A stretch of DNA of 64,000 bases from Tubulanus polymorphus (lineage: Eukaryota > Nemertea > Palaeonemertea > Tubulaniformes > Tubulanidae). Location: NCBI RefSeq assembly GCF_964204645.1, contig NC_134029.1, forward strand, positions 653,501-717,500. Reading direction: 5' to 3'. Each line of letters starts with the position of its first letter. Within the stretch, counting starts at the first letter, position 1. The notes under the pieces are model-generated. The model was not told where the DNA came from, did not search any database, and saw only the letters and a list, made by a program, of their open reading frames with translations. Positions 1 to 12,902 of the stretch are shown in pieces. A program made the position numbers and the translations under genes.

Positions 1-53
1 AGAGCATCAGGCTTTTAACCTGAGGGTCCTGGGTTCGAGTCCCATACCGGGTG
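1..53 (+). tRNA. tRNA-Lys (UUU), 5' end cut by window edge
   Basis: The window opens inside a tRNA-Lys gene. What remains is the end of the D arm, the anticodon arm with loop CTTTTAA (anticodon TTT at 14-16), the variable loop, the T arm with B box GGTTCGAGTCC, and the 3' acceptor strand. It matches the two complete copies at 10846 and 12341 base for base except at acceptor position 72, where T replaces C. A six-T Pol III terminator follows at 61-66. The 5' half is outside the window, so I cannot tell whether position 1 compensates; a G:U pair would still be tolerated. Confidence 0.93.
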
Positions 54-2155
54 CGGTTCCTTTTTTCTTTATTCATCCCAATGCGTGCGTTTGTCCAATG
101 AAAGCTATTTCTATGGGAGGGATTGGGACATTTTACCAGTTTATCTAAGTTTCGACCCAGAGTTATACAGTTTTGCTGAATATTGATTCCATAGATAGGC
201 TTTAAAATTTTAGACAAGTTGCCTTCCTTCGTCCTGACTGACAGTCGTTCGTAGCTTCCATTCTCATCAGAATCTATACCGGAACAGTTTGAATAACCAC
301 CACTAAGTTAAACGGGGTATCATCAATTAAACAGAGAATACACGATACAGTTAGTGTGGGTGTCGATTCTTCTGACCAAGTTCAATAAATAGAAAATGGC
401 TTTTTACAGATGAATCATCCATTATATGAGAAACAGATCCTTTCTGTCAGTGACATCTGGTCACATGGCACTGCGCGCACACATCGGCGGAGCGGATATC
501 GAATTCGGCGAATGCTCAAAATCGTATTCATGAGAAATTATCAGCCACTCGCGATCGAGCAACGAACCCGATCCAAATTGATGGGAATTACGTCTTTATC
601 CGCGCGCTCGGGTCGTCTCGATAAAAAGATGGCGTCAATCTTTGGCCCCAGATGTCAACGGTTTTTACGCGGACGGAATTGACCGAAGAAATCAATTAAC
701 AGTTCATCTTCTAGGGTTACCTAGGAGACAAATTTGAGATGGCGTTTATTGTGAAGCCCGGGGGATGCTGCGCTTATGGCACGTGGTGTGTTTTAGCCCC
801 GAGAGTCACAGATACTACTAGGTGTGATTTCAATGATGCTGGCGCTGAGTCAGGACGGCGAATTTCAGATGTAATATTTTTGGTATTTATGCATTGCATC
901 CTCGGGCGATGTTTAAAGAGATGATCGCAGCAGCGCCAGATTCTTTTGAATAAATGAAATCATTACCGACGACAAATTATTCACTTCTGTTTCTGGCCCC
1001 TTTTACTGTTTGACACTACGAGTTCAAATCAGTGAATTTTCGTTCTGTTAACTCGAAATTTCGACGGAAATTGTGGAACTATTCTACAACAATCGTGGAT
1101 TGAGAATTGAATCCACATTTAGAAATCCAAATACGCTAACGTCAACTGTTTTTATGACAAGGAGAACATCACTAATAACATTACAGAGGTTCAAGGAAAT
1201 CGAACCTGGCAAATGAGGACCTAAAATTGAGACACTGTGATTTTCATCATGATTTTCTCTTTCAATGGATTATGATATTGAATATATAAACATAATTGTA
1301 GATATATTAATTTCTGAACTACTGTTGACCTGTTCGGTGGTTTATGAGGTGGAAATTATCAGCGAGATGAGCAACCATCATCAGAACGGCGTCTGCGGAG
1401 GTTGAAATGTCAACCATTACCGCAGCCCTGCAGGCGACGTGTGTATCTGTGGTCCTGTAACTGGCCTGACCAATGAAACCGTATACATCATAATATATAA
1501 TGTTAGATCGATCAGTTGAGATGCATTGATCGCTTAAAGTAGCTGGACTTGGTTTACACAGGTGCAGCCATACTCGAAATACTCATTAGCTAAATGGAAA
1601 ATACCCACTTTGTGACCCGCCAACCACCTCTCAGCCCAAGTCACTGATCATCCCTCCACTTGAAACGGTGCGCAGTAATCGCGTGCAACCAGTCCGCGAT
1701 GAAACTTAGAGAACTTTTTGATACTCGCTGTTTACTGATACCTGATACACGACAGTGCCGAAAGGTCTGATTAACTACTATACAACGGACCTCGCAGGTA
1801 GCGAATGATAAAAAGCTAAGTCTAATCCTTCCCTTGAATAGGGGAAAGCGTCCGCGCAAAATAAGATCGTACATAACAAAAACTAGCAGTAGAATAGAAT
1901 ATCGGGTTTACAGTATGATACTCGCGGCTATCACAGTTATTGTTATATAGAGATTAACGGAGGAATTCTGTGTGCCGGTTTCATCTGTTTCTATGCGGTA
2001 TTCGGTATCGTTAATTACCCCCCTATAACACACTATCAATAGTGTCTTCCACGGATTACTTTCTCACTGACACCAGCGGCTGGTTTTATAGACACCTAAC
2101 TAATGCATTAACCTCGAGGAATATTTCAAAAATATTGCCGTTCCTTATTTCTAGT
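54..2155. other. No supported feature
   Basis: Unique-looking AT-rich sequence. Short open frames occur at 410-682 and 739-924 (plus) and 1641-1874 (minus). None shows a recognisable domain or convincing splice context, so I treat them as chance. Confidence 0.6.
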
Positions 2156-2205
2156 ATCATCTTCATCATCATCATCATCATCTTCATCATCATCATCATA
2201 TATAT
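2156..2205. repeat. ATC trinucleotide microsatellite
   Basis: About 13 ATC/TTC units run into a short TA tract. The open frame across it (2042-2248) encodes mostly isoleucine and looks like a repeat artefact. Confidence 0.85.
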
Positions 2206-2850
2206 ACGTATTACTTTGGTTAGTTATTTTTCGTACACCTCAGGTTAGGGATGTACACATTTTTAATCGATAACTTTGATCTCCGCACTTTCTGCACGTT
2301 CTACATCAGTTCATTATCTTTCACGCGGCTTTTAATTATTTCTGGACACGAGCGAAGAAACATTTCGCACGTAGGCGCGACGCTAAAAAATAACATTTTC
2401 TTATACGTCGGATTCTGGCTCCACCTGTCGGGGTGAGGGGTAGTAAGTATTTGCATATTAGATAATGAGCTTGTTTGGTAGTAATGACTATGACTCAACG
2501 ACCATGAAATGCGTCCACGATACAAGTCCTCATCCGCGGAAAGACGCTACCTTTAATTAGTCATTAAGTCACATGTCTCCAGCTCCAGGTCATCGCTTAG
2601 GCATATTTTCATATTTGTAAACGTCGGTTATATAATAAAGGCGTCGGCTGGCTTTATGTGAACGAGTAGATGGCTATACAGCCCGGGGGTCTGTCTATCT
2701 ATCTCTCGGTTAGAATGGTCACCCCGGGTAGCGGCGTTATATTAGTTTAATGCGGTATTTGCCTGGTTGGTCAGTCGCATGCTGGCGCATAATATCACTC
2801 GTCATCATCTGTGTCAGAAACACTTGGTGTTTTCCGCGCACGGACTTTCT

Positions 2851-2909
2851 GCGTTACTCGCAGGCGGGCAGTGGAATATTGTGTGCGTTACTCGCAGGTG
2901 GTCAGTGGA
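2851..2909. repeat. Two-copy 34-bp tandem duplication
   Basis: Two 25-bp copies at 2851-2875 and 2885-2909 begin GCGTTACTCGCAGG and end CAGTGGA. They differ at two positions and are 34 bp apart. Confidence 0.75.
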
Positions 2910-3787
2910 CATCAGTCTCATCGCCATTATATCAGCTAACGGTGATTGAACCACTGTCTGTTAGCCACATATAAACACTATCATTAAACACACTCGGGCC
3001 CGGTTCTATGTCCATGGTTCCACGGGGTCCGTGATTTGGTACGGTCAAACTTGATTTAGGCATCATCCAATAAGTCATCACCTCACTTAAGTCGTCACTA
3101 TTTGTTATTTGTATTTCCAATTCAATTTACTAAGTTTAAGTTGTCATTTGGATGAGTCTTTGAATTTAACCTCTACTAACCGTGGAACTGGATCCAGATA
3201 GTTGGACATTATTTCGGTTAACTGGGTTCAGAACCATCTTTGCGTGTTAGCAAGGGCCTTTAACGTCTAAGTACCCATTATCACCTCTAGTTCGTTGAGT
3301 GAACTTTGAAGATGAATTGATCATTGGTAAAAAGTGCAATCGTGTATTGAAGGGTACGGATGGGTATTGTGTTTGTTGTGCGTGTAACCAGGGAGATACA
3401 ATTCCAGTATCCCAGGGCGAAATCCATCAACGCGTCAAAAGCTTTTAACCCGAGGCGACCTGCAACATTCTTTACTAAGACGCCGGATTATCCTCGACCA
3501 ACGCGGATAACAGCACCATCGCAAAACTACATTTTATCTGCCTTATTTACAGCGGAAAATGCGCATTGTTGATTGGTGTTTGATCCCGTTTAGAGACAGA
3601 CACTGCGGGCAGTTATATAACCGCCTGATCGTTATACCGGATGTTTAATCGTTATTGAGCATGCGCCTTCAGGATTCCGTGTTGCATGAATTCGAGGCAT
3701 TTGTTTAAAAATATAATCCGATCAGGAGAGCGCCATACCTGACACAAACACAAAGATGACCACATTTCAATGGTCATAATTGTTCTG

Positions 3788-3925
3788 TGAACTGGTTGGC
3801 GTTTCGGCCGTTTACTGGACTGGTTAGCGTTGTGACCTTCCATTGGACTAGTTGGCATTATGGTCGTTCTATCGGACTGGTTGGCGTTGCGGTTATTCCA
3901 TTATTGGACTGGTTGCCACCGTCGG
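3788..3925. repeat. Degenerate ~29-bp minisatellite
   Basis: Five diverged units each begin with a variant of ACTGGTTGGCG, near 3790, 3819, 3847, 3876 and 3908. The spacing is 28-32 bp. The divergence suggests an old array. Confidence 0.7.
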
Positions 3926-6841
3926 TCTCGAATTGCAGGCTCCAATTTCCTGGACGTTTACGAAAGTAACATCAAACGTAGCATCGAAGAAAATCCATTT
4001 CACCGCTAGATTTCAAAGTACACTCAGATACGTGTAAAAAAAGAAAGTCGGATTCTGACGTTTTTTGATCGAGAAATCTAATAATAGCAATCGAAACTCT
4101 ATTTGCTACTTAAAAGAAGTAATTCTATACGGCGCGGAGTGTCGGGCGGTTGTGGTGGTGGTGCACGCAGTTTTATTATCACTACAATCTGAAACATCTT
4201 TGAACACGAGTAAAAACATACAACTTTACAGCAGGAAACGCGTCGTGCATTTGTATGCATTGATGTCACAGACAAAATCGGACATCCGTCATTACAACGT
4301 GAATCCAAGCGTTATGTACAATTTACCCACCTGGCAACACAGATCAGGAAATAATTCAGCCAATAATGTCCTGCACGTGATTCGATTTTCAAAATAACCT
4401 CAGCATCGGTTTCTTGCCTCATCAGTGGTTAGAATCCGGTTACTGCACCGCCTTCAAGTGACCAACTCGAAGGAGATTCCATTCGAAACTGATTTTTCTA
4501 CTTTAAGGCCCCTTCAAACGTGAAGTGGTTCTAGAGGTTAATGCAACTATTTAACTAAGACCTGGTTATGAACTAGTTTCATAGTTCTCGGGTTGAATCT
4601 GACTATTGAAAATGACGAATCTCAACTCGAAATTTCAACTTTGGAAGAACTGAGTACTCGAGATTCAGGAACCGCAAATTACTCTTTCTAACTAATTAAA
4701 ATTTGAAATTTTCTAACCACAATTTCAGTTCTCATTTTAATACTCTGCCTGAAATACTTTTCAACGTATAAAATCGAGGTTTCTTTATAAAGAGTGAAGT
4801 TTTTTCTCAACCGCACCCAAACAGCTTTTAGCGTCACTTACTCGTTCACTCTCCTCTCTCCACCGCACATAGCCGCCATGTTGTATTCGGAAGTAAAGTT
4901 TATTACCACCGCCACTATAGTTAACATCACTCGCGTGCAGTTACTGTTCTTTTTACGGATTAACATGGTTTTCGTTTCAACGTAGATTTTTTCCCTCATA
5001 GAGAAAGAGGAGCGGTGAGCGCGCGTGCAATGTTTAGTCAGTCGGGGGTTGACAGTAATTATTGCGTGATCGCCGTGGTATCATTCAACATCAGTTACAT
5101 TACTGACATCTTTCCGGTTTTACGGGGATACAACATATCATTGAACTGAAAAATATCATCAACCGAACACGCGAACTATGGAGAGACTCATACAAAAAAA
5201 AAACATTCATAGACGACGACGAATAGAGATTTAGAAAACCAGATTTTGGTAGGTGGGGTCCAAAATAAGAGGGAGGGTTTGTCTAGGTTAAAACGGCCTC
5301 GTCGAGCGAGGTTTTCGGTGTTAGAAATCCTTTTTAAACTACAGCCGTTGAAAATGTAATTCAACGATCCCTGTATTGACAAAAATGACGTTCTCAATAG
5401 GAAGACACGGTCCCAGACCCCGAGTACACCCCAAATATCCACCCCTGATAACCTATAGTCCTTACACCCGGGAAGAGAGGACGTTTTCACAGTTTTCCAC
5501 ATGTTCCTGTTATGCCGAGTGTGGCAAGAATCGCATTGTTTGCGGGCAGCATTTCGTTAAAAACATTTTCTGAAAAACGTATTTTTTGTTTTGTTGAAAC
5601 GGATCGTTATGCCGTGTGCGTTGGGCCGGAAACCATGGTGACCAGAACGAGAGACTGAATTCTCTACAAAATAATCTTCAAGTTCATATTTCCAGATTTA
5701 ATCTTATTGAATAATGCACAGAGAAGCAAACAACTTCAAAAGCATTTTAAATCGTCAGTGCACAATCCTCAACGATGATTCTTCACTTCTGCAAAAATCT
5801 TCTTGAAGTTTATACGGTTCAAACGTCATCAATCAGGAGGAGATAGTTCATATAATCTGCTTATAAAACATTAAACACACGAGGATTTTGAAAAGCAGCA
5901 GAAAATTGTAAAACCCTGAACACGCGACAACTTCAGAATCCCATCTCTGACGAGCCGGAATTTCCGCTTAACCGGTTCCGTACAGTGGCGCCACAAATAA
6001 AGCGATTCATTTAGAAATGTTTACTTAACGCGTAGGCCTACATTTCACCAAGAATCTTAGTGTCTGATGTACCACAGTTACACTAGGATCGTTAGAGCGA
6101 CGGAGATCACCGGTGGAGACAACCACTGCCAGTGCTGGGTGAAGCCTACATACACCCGCCCACCCGAGTCACTAGTCACCACTTCACCGTCACTCGTCAC
6201 TTCACCAGACACTAGTGCGATCACCGTGTGATGAAGAATAGATCTAATGTTATGATACAGGCATTGTGAGGTGTTGGGTCGTCTCGAAATTCCAACAGCA
6301 CTCATAGAATTCAAAATTAAGACTTAGTTTGTATGCGAAACAGCGTAGTTTAACAGTAACCGTGGTGCAGTTGGGTTACATCGACTGAAACGGCCAGGTG
6401 ATAATGATAAAGCTTTGTTTGAGACTTACTTCCAGGACTGTTGAGTCATAGTTACGTGTGTGACTACAATCATTGTAGCTTCAGTTGGATTCAGTTCTGA
6501 TGAGAATTAACTAATTATTTCTTCTTTTTTTATTGGTAAAACCTGCTGACTAACTTCCCACAATGCTCTATATCCCAAACAGCGCGCAGTGCCGCCGCCG
6601 CCGCCGCCGCTGCTTGTAAGGGCTAGACGCACTTACGGAACAAATCCCTTGAAGTTGCGAGGCACGAAGCCAACGATGGGAGTTGTGGGGACCTCCATGT
6701 ACCCGGACACCTGCTGTTGTTTACGTTCTGGAGTTGATTAATTCAGAATAAATTACTTAAAAATCTGACATATATTTAACCGAAACCTGCTTCAATTCAA
6801 CCCCTTGATATTATTTCATTATATGAATTTTATTTCATAAG
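3926..6841. other. No supported gene
   Basis: Only a short CCG run (about 6592-6611) stands out. Open frames at 4065-4397 (plus, 110 codons), 5188-5502 (minus) and 6078-6314 (minus) show no family I recognise. Confidence 0.55.
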
Positions 6842-7009
6842 GGAACATTCATTTATTACGTACGCACAAAATTTGAATTTTCAACCCAACTCCCCCTCTG
6901 TACGCAAAATCGGCCATTTTTACATACATGTATACAATAAGCATTACAGTACGCAACTGCACTGACCCCTCCCCCTCCCCTAATGCTTATGTAATAAATG
7001 AATGACCAC
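6842..7009. mobile_element. MITE-like element with imperfect terminal inverted repeats
   Basis: The left end contains ATTCATTTATTAC and the right end its reverse complement GTAATAAATGAAT, each about 5-7 bp from the element boundary. Inside these is a second inverted pair around AAGCATTA and TAATGCTT. TAAG occurs at both borders (6838-6841 and 7010-7013) and may be a target-site duplication. No coding sequence lies inside, so this would be a non-autonomous DNA transposon. The superfamily cannot be assigned by eye. Confidence 0.55.
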
Positions 7010-7013
7010 TAAG

Positions 7014-9253
7014 AAGCATTTTGCAATTTTTCAATCAATAGCTGATCAGATAGAACTTTACTTATCAATCGCATATATACAAAGTATGAGAGATTAAGAA
7101 CATTGAGACAAAAGTGAACTGATTGCACTGAATATTTTGAAAATTTCTCACAGGCCCCAAACAGATATCAACCATTCTGTACTACTTAACGTATCACTTT
7201 TCTCTCTCAAAAGATTTGCCAAAGTTTGATCTAGATTCAACCATGAATTCGAAGAACCTTTTATAAATCTGTCGACACGGCTTAGAGAACTATAATTATT
7301 TAATCATTAGTTTCCAGACTGAGTAACATTGATCTATATTGATTACCGGGAAATCGCGTGTAATCGCTTTTAAAACGATTACGAATTCAAATCTTCTACG
7401 ACTCGATCAGAATGTAACTAATCTCTGAAACACGGCAGGTACAACAACAAAAATAATCGGTGAAATATGAATTATTCAATCCAGCGACTGACTTTAACAG
7501 TAGATACTTCGGGTAGAGAAAGGATTATAGCGGATTAACGTCATGTTATATTTAATCCGTCAGTTTCCTCTGGACATTTTTGAAAATGAAATTGAAGTCT
7601 GACATTTCAAAATCCGCGAAATAAACCAAATTATATTACGTATATTAAGACGTATGATTTTGTAACGAGATATTTGTTTATTTATTTATTAGCAACAGTT
7701 TTACGGAATTATTATTATTAGTTTTTTTTCGATGGAACTGAGAGGGGGGATGGTGGCTAGGGAAGGGGAGGAGGGGAAACATTATTCACAAAAATGTTAA
7801 TTGAAGATAGCAATATTCGTATCCTCTGAGATAAAAGCTCTTACTGTGTAAACGCCCCCTTAGATTTGCGGAATAACATGCCTTTATACAAGGGCTGATC
7901 CAGGGTATGTTCTCAATGCGAAAGAGTGACGGCAGCCAATCGATATTTGCATCCCCGACAAGGCGAGTACAGGGGCTCAATGCAAAACGAGATGTTTAAG
8001 AGGTCCTGCCCATCCAGGAAATCCTTAAAAAATAAGTCATAAGTGCTCTTTAAAATCTTACTTAAGATTTTTGCTGATTTTTAAGCGCGTTGAAAATTAT
8101 ATGGTGAAATTACTAGCCCTGAAGCCTGTTCCATAGTTCCAGTTGAAATCGGTTCATTTTACAGTTCAATTTTTGTTCATTTTTTCAGTTTATTTGTTGA
8201 ACTCTCAAGTTAAACTTTACGTCAGGAAATCCAGGCCCATAATTCCGGATCCGACCCGATTCTGCCGTTGGAATAGTATTTCATATCACGGGATAAAAGA
8301 TAATTGATTTCGATCTACCATTTCTCAGAAAGACGTAATCGAGAGAGTTAAGCCTACTGTATGTTCCTGAAGAGATACTGTTACTGCAGTAAACACGTGT
8401 ATCGTTAGTCATTTCTCTTATTACACACGTAAAATATGATCGGGTAATTATTTTTTGAAATGAATCTAATTTAAACAGCGGCCTCTCCGTACTGTCGTGT
8501 GTAGCGAGCGTACCCTGGCAACTGGGGGTTCATGGTATACTGAGTATAATGAGCAGATATATTCACAATATTCTAAAGTCTCTTCGATAAGATTTTTTAC
8601 ACAAAAGGCACCTCTGGGCCCTGAGTAACTATTTATCCAAGATATTCATTTTAGTTACATCTATAATATTTTTGAAAAAAAAGATATTACATCATTTTCG
8701 ATATTTCATATTTTCGTCTGGGGTTTCATTTCATCTCAGTTCGTATAAAAACTGAAGAAAACGTTAGAAATATATACATAGAATGCCTGAGAAAGATCTT
8801 TACCAAAAAATGTATCAATAATTCTCAGGAAATATAAATATTCCCAGATATATATAGGCCTACATTACATGTAACTCAGACAAAAACTGAGAACGTATGA
8901 GGAGTCTAACAGCGCATCCTGTTTGCTGCGAGATTGCGAGATTGTTAAAACGTGTTTGACAATCAATTGACACATAACCGATTCGTCGTCGTATATTCAT
9001 GTGAGGATGTCATGGACGCGCTAACTGCTGAAAGACACAGTTTGGAATGTGATCCCGAGTCCCGGAGGAACGTCATAAAATACCGGACATCACGGAGTTA
9101 TACGTGTCACGGGATCTTACTGGCATCTGATCGTTGTAAATCCGCTGTTTTATCATCTCTAGGCTGTAATGTCAGATTTATTTCTATCAGGTTTTCTGTC
9201 CCTTAGTGTGATGGTGAACATGTTTACAGGAAACTCAGTCTATTCAGCTTCTT
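7014..9253. other. No supported feature
   Basis: AT-rich sequence with a TTTA-type run near 7676-7690 and a few short frames. I see no gene or clear element. Confidence 0.6.
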
Positions 9254-9468
9254 CAGTCACCAGTCACCCACAGCGACCACCAGAGTCACCCACAGTCACC
9301 GGCGGAGTCATCTATAGTCACCGGAGTCACCCACGGCGACCAGAGTCACCGGAGTCATCCACAGTTACTGGAGGTACCCATAGTCCCCGGATCGTGTGTC
9401 GCACAGTGACCGGAGTCAACCACAGTCACCGGAGTCAACCACCAGTCACCGGAGTCAGCTACAGTGAC
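9254..9468. repeat. Degenerate minisatellite of CCGGAGTCA blocks
   Basis: Variants of ACAGTCACCGGAGTCACC repeat with roughly 18-bp spacing and frequent small indels. An open frame spans it on the plus strand (9169-9525), but its composition is that of the repeat. Confidence 0.75.
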
Positions 9469-10698
9469 GCTCGGTTACTGGATGATTATCCGTGGTTCAA
9501 ATTTCATTCAGTGACTTATGTTTGAAATTTTTATACGGAATATAAATTTCCATGAAATGTTGAAAACCATATGAACTAAATAAAAATGAACTAATAAAAG
9601 ATTTCTAATAGTCTGGGATAAAATTGCGTGAATTATGCAATAGTTTTGGTTGCAGCCATGACGACTTGAAATAAAAATATAATCTGTTCCAAACTTAAAG
9701 TTATGAAACAAAAACCGTGTTTCTTTGACTAATCCGAATTCAATGTCTTACAGTACGATAAGTTCGATATCTTAAAATGAATAAACATGATTTATTTCCC
9801 CAGTACATATGTGATTTGAAAATAATTTGCCCACACTGCGGGCATATGAGTATCTACTTTAGCTTGTCATTGATACGAAAACCTAGGAATTTATTAGAAC
9901 TATTTTCTAGCTTATCCTTGACCATTTATTCGCATTGAAGTATTCAGGCAACTTGGAACCGAACACCATGAAATATGTCTTTGTTAAGTTTAAAGATAGT
10001 TGGTTCACTTGGAACTACTCGGATTATCAGGTTCATAGAAGGGTTTGCGCAAAACGTAACCGATACAAGTTAGAAGTTACTGACGAATTTGTGTCATCGG
10101 CGAAAAGCATTAATGATGTCTCCAACAATAACATATTAACAAGTTCTGAAGAGTTCAACTTTGGGTTGGAATATTTACTCGAGGCTTTTAGGGTTCTAGA
10201 GTATTGAAAATAGACCAAATTTCAAGTCTGGAGTCAAATTGAACCGAGAATTTTGCGAACTGAACTCGCGAGCTTCACAAGACAAATAACAAACCGGACT
10301 GATAGAAACAACGCGTGTCGCAATCAGTGTTTTATCAATACGACTGTTAAAGTTTGCCCGTTAGATGATGAATATACAGTTTTTCTGCAGCTGTGAGGTT
10401 GAGTGGTGCTGTGATGCGAGTAGATACACCCCGCACCGCGTCTACTGTCGCGTCAATCACGAGTCGTTATTTCGGAGTATTCGATATTTATTTACTAAGG
10501 TAAGCAATGAATTTTACTGTTTTATTGATACAGAGTTTGAACCCATAGATTGGTATTGATATTTTGTGTCGGGTTTAGTGACCGGTCGATCATTATATGC
10601 ACCTCTCCCGTCGTATAGATTTAGGCTATTTTTGTCCTCGACGTGATTAAAGTGTCGCTATGATTTGTTTTCTTTCATACCTACTTCAGTACACAAGC
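9469..10698. other. No supported feature
   Basis: The 90-codon plus frame at 9935-10207 has no recognisable domain. I see no repeat or RNA gene here. Confidence 0.55.
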
Positions 10699-10743
10699 TA
10701 CGAGTTGATTCAGTCGGTAGAACATCGGGCTTTTTTACCCGAG
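10699..10743 (+). pseudogene. Truncated tRNA-Lys copy (5' half)
   Basis: The D arm (TTGATTCAGTCGGTAGAAC) and anticodon arm of tRNA-Lys can be aligned. The anticodon stem reads TCGGG/CCCGA, still paired, around a T-rich loop. The sequence then passes straight into a seven-T run, with no T arm and no 3' acceptor strand. The acceptor 5' strand has decayed. It is a tRNA pseudogene that ends at a Pol III-like terminator. Confidence 0.7.
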
Positions 10744-10845
10744 TTTTTTTCTCCCCAAGTGACGTGCCCGCTCGTGTAATGACCATTCGAGCTGATGTCC
10801 ACAAGAGTTTTGGACAATTTGCTACGACAAGTGATTGTCATCGTA

Positions 10846-10918
10846 GCCCGGTTAGCTCAGTCGGTAGAGCATCAGGCTTTTAACCTGAGGGTCCTGGGTT
10901 CGAGTCCCATACCGGGCG
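10846..10918 (+). tRNA. tRNA-Lys (UUU), intact
   Basis: This is a complete 73-nt tRNA gene. The 7-bp acceptor stem GCCCGGT/ACCGGGC is perfect and followed by discriminator G. The A box TAGCTCAGTCGG is at 10853-10864 and the B box GGTTCGAGTCC at 10897-10907. The anticodon loop is CTTTTAA with anticodon TTT at 10879-10881, which reads AAA and AAG lysine codons. There is no intron. A five-T Pol III terminator lies at 10926-10930. All stems pair, so the gene is probably functional. Confidence 0.97.
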
Positions 10919-11015
10919 TCCACCATTTTTGTTCTGCATGGATTGTTTGATGGCGTGCACACGTAAGACAGTTCGATTATTCCATTATTTTGGCGGGACA
11001 ATGACCGACACCAGA

Positions 11016-11050
11016 GACCGGATAGCTCAGTCGGCAGAGCATCGGGCTTT
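11016..11050 (+). pseudogene. Truncated tRNA-Lys copy ending in the anticodon loop
   Basis: It matches the first 35 nt of tRNA-Lys with a few changes: GACCGGATAGCTCAG, then TCGGCAGAGCATCGGGCTTT. Similarity stops inside the anticodon loop, and an eight-T run follows about 9 nt later. It shares the TCGGG anticodon-stem change with the broken copy at 10699, which suggests both came from the same variant parent. Confidence 0.8.
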
Positions 11051-11295
11051 GATGAGATGTTTTTTTTCGGATGGAGACTTCGAATGTTAAACTCTGTCGT
11101 TACGCAATATTAAACGAAATGCTCTATTTCTTCAACAAAGAACTCGACATCATAGACTGCACAGACACTCTCTTGACGGAGAAAGGAGTGTTTTTTCCAC
11201 GCGCTTTTAGAACGCGACGGGAGGGAAATTCATTAAGCAAATAGGTTCCATAAAACAATGGGTTCAGGTTGTCATTAATGCCAGAACTCTAGAAG

Positions 11296-11340
11296 CGAGA
11301 GAGAGAGAGAGAGAGAGGGAGACATAGAAAGAGAGAGGAG
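11296..11340. repeat. GA-rich microsatellite
   Basis: A (GA)n run of about 22 bp is followed by impure GAGA-rich sequence. Confidence 0.85.
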
Positions 11341-11946
11341 AAAAAGAGCGGTTCTCATTTATCAGATTCCCAGTGGTGGCTGTTTATCTAGTCTATTCTA
11401 ATGACAGTCACTGATTTTAAACAAGATATAAATGGAGAGACGCCGAGGTCGCGCCCTCGGGAATTCACTAATCTCACACATTAATCTATTTAAACGCTGT
11501 TCTAATTAATCAGCACCGATTTCAGGCGAGTCGTCGTCGACAAAAGAACGCTAAATGTCACGTGGGAATTTCAGTTTATATGCAAATTAGCTCGAATTTA
11601 ATTGTGAATATCACGTTGTTAAGAACAGGTGCGCGGAACCGGTGCTCGCAAAACAAATGACTGCTTGTACCGATAAATGAGAGATTCTCTCTCTAGAATT
11701 GTATATATCGAGTTTTTGACTCAGTATACCGAAGGTTTTTGAAGTGATTCCGAGATGGTCCATTTAACATCTGATCAACTCAAACACAATCAAAGCTTAA
11801 ATCGATAAATATCTAGTGTTTTGTTCGAGACCCCTCCGGTACTGTGTGATAGATATTGACTCATTTAACGCATAAATTCATCCGTTTTATTAGTCTGCGA
11901 AAAGTGGTCGATTTATTTGTGAATGCTGCGTTTTCGGCCATCTTAT

Positions 11947-11986
11947 GTCCCGTAGCTCGGTCGTGGGGTCGAGTCCCGTCCGGGCC
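11947..11986 (+). pseudogene. tRNA remnant with internal deletion
   Basis: The 5' part GTCCCGTAGCTCGGTCG resembles the acceptor strand and A box of the neighbouring tRNA-Lys genes. It is joined directly to a T-arm-like GGGGTCGAGTCCC and an acceptor-like CCGGGC. The anticodon arm is missing and the B box lacks one T. The parent isotype cannot be fixed, but the location favours tRNA-Lys. Confidence 0.55.
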
Positions 11987-12340
11987 TCAAGTCTTTTGCC
12001 CAAACACGAAGCGCAATCATTTCATCTGGTTTGATTTACCAGACATCCGGACGCCAATGGTAAATCCAGTTAGGTATCCAGATTTTCGTTTTTGAGTTAC
12101 CTCTTTTTCACCGAAGTTGAATTCGCCATTTGTGGAGAAATTTGGACCATGTCGAAGTAGATTTTCCAATAGACACAGCGTGATAGTCTGTAAGAAATCA
12201 TCTGATTGAACTAAAGGCAGAAAATATACCCATTAATGGCATAAAACATGCCAAACACGGAAATACCATTTAGGGATCTACTTCAAAATTGGCCCCAGCT
12301 ATTTTCGAGATAATGTCATATCGAATCCAGCACTTCCGTA

Positions 12341-12413
12341 GCCCGGTTAGCTCAGTCGGTAGAGCATCAGGCTTTTAACCTGAGGGTCCTGGGTTCGAGT
12401 CCCATACCGGGCG
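12341..12413 (+). tRNA. tRNA-Lys (UUU), intact
   Basis: It is identical over all 73 nt to the copy at 10846, with anticodon TTT at 12374-12376 and a seven-T terminator from 12421. The flanking sequence is not similar to that of the other copy. So either the duplication covered little more than the gene, or selection and gene conversion have kept only the gene identical. Confidence 0.97.
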
Positions 12414-12902
12414 GCCGATATTTTTTTCGACTGATTTCCGATATGGCCTTCTAGACGTATCTTTTAGTTACAGACACATATACTGAGTTGTGGCGTATAT
12501 CCGTACACGTCAAAACGACTGATTACATGTGTCATACGTCTCCCTGGTTCTCACCGGGAAATGATGGATAAGAAATCATGAAATTCAAATGAATCATTGA
12601 AACCATGATCACGTGGAAATTCGCTCGAAACTTCAATACCTCACACCGGATGTGACGTCATTGACGAGATTCAGGGGCCATTTTTTGCGCGCCATTTTTA
12701 GCCGCAGTCTATTATTGATTCAGGGATTGATTTGTGATAATTAAGGGTTATTGAATTGTGCCCGTAGTTTTACCGTTTTACCTACGAGCGATGTTTGTTT
12801 ACAAGAATTCATATATAATCAAATCGACGAAAAGAAACGCAACGTCGTTTTTGATTTCATCAATAATTCAGCACTCATTGAGTAAATATAAATATATAGT
12901 TT

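Noticed and set aside
3438-3458. GCTTTTAACCCGAGG resembling the tRNA-Lys anticodon arm
   Set aside because: Only about 15 bases match, with no D arm, T arm or B box, so chance cannot be excluded.
4065-4397. 110-codon plus ORF
   Set aside because: No recognisable domain, signal peptide or splice context. The opposite strand has an overlapping frame. Chance is the simplest explanation.
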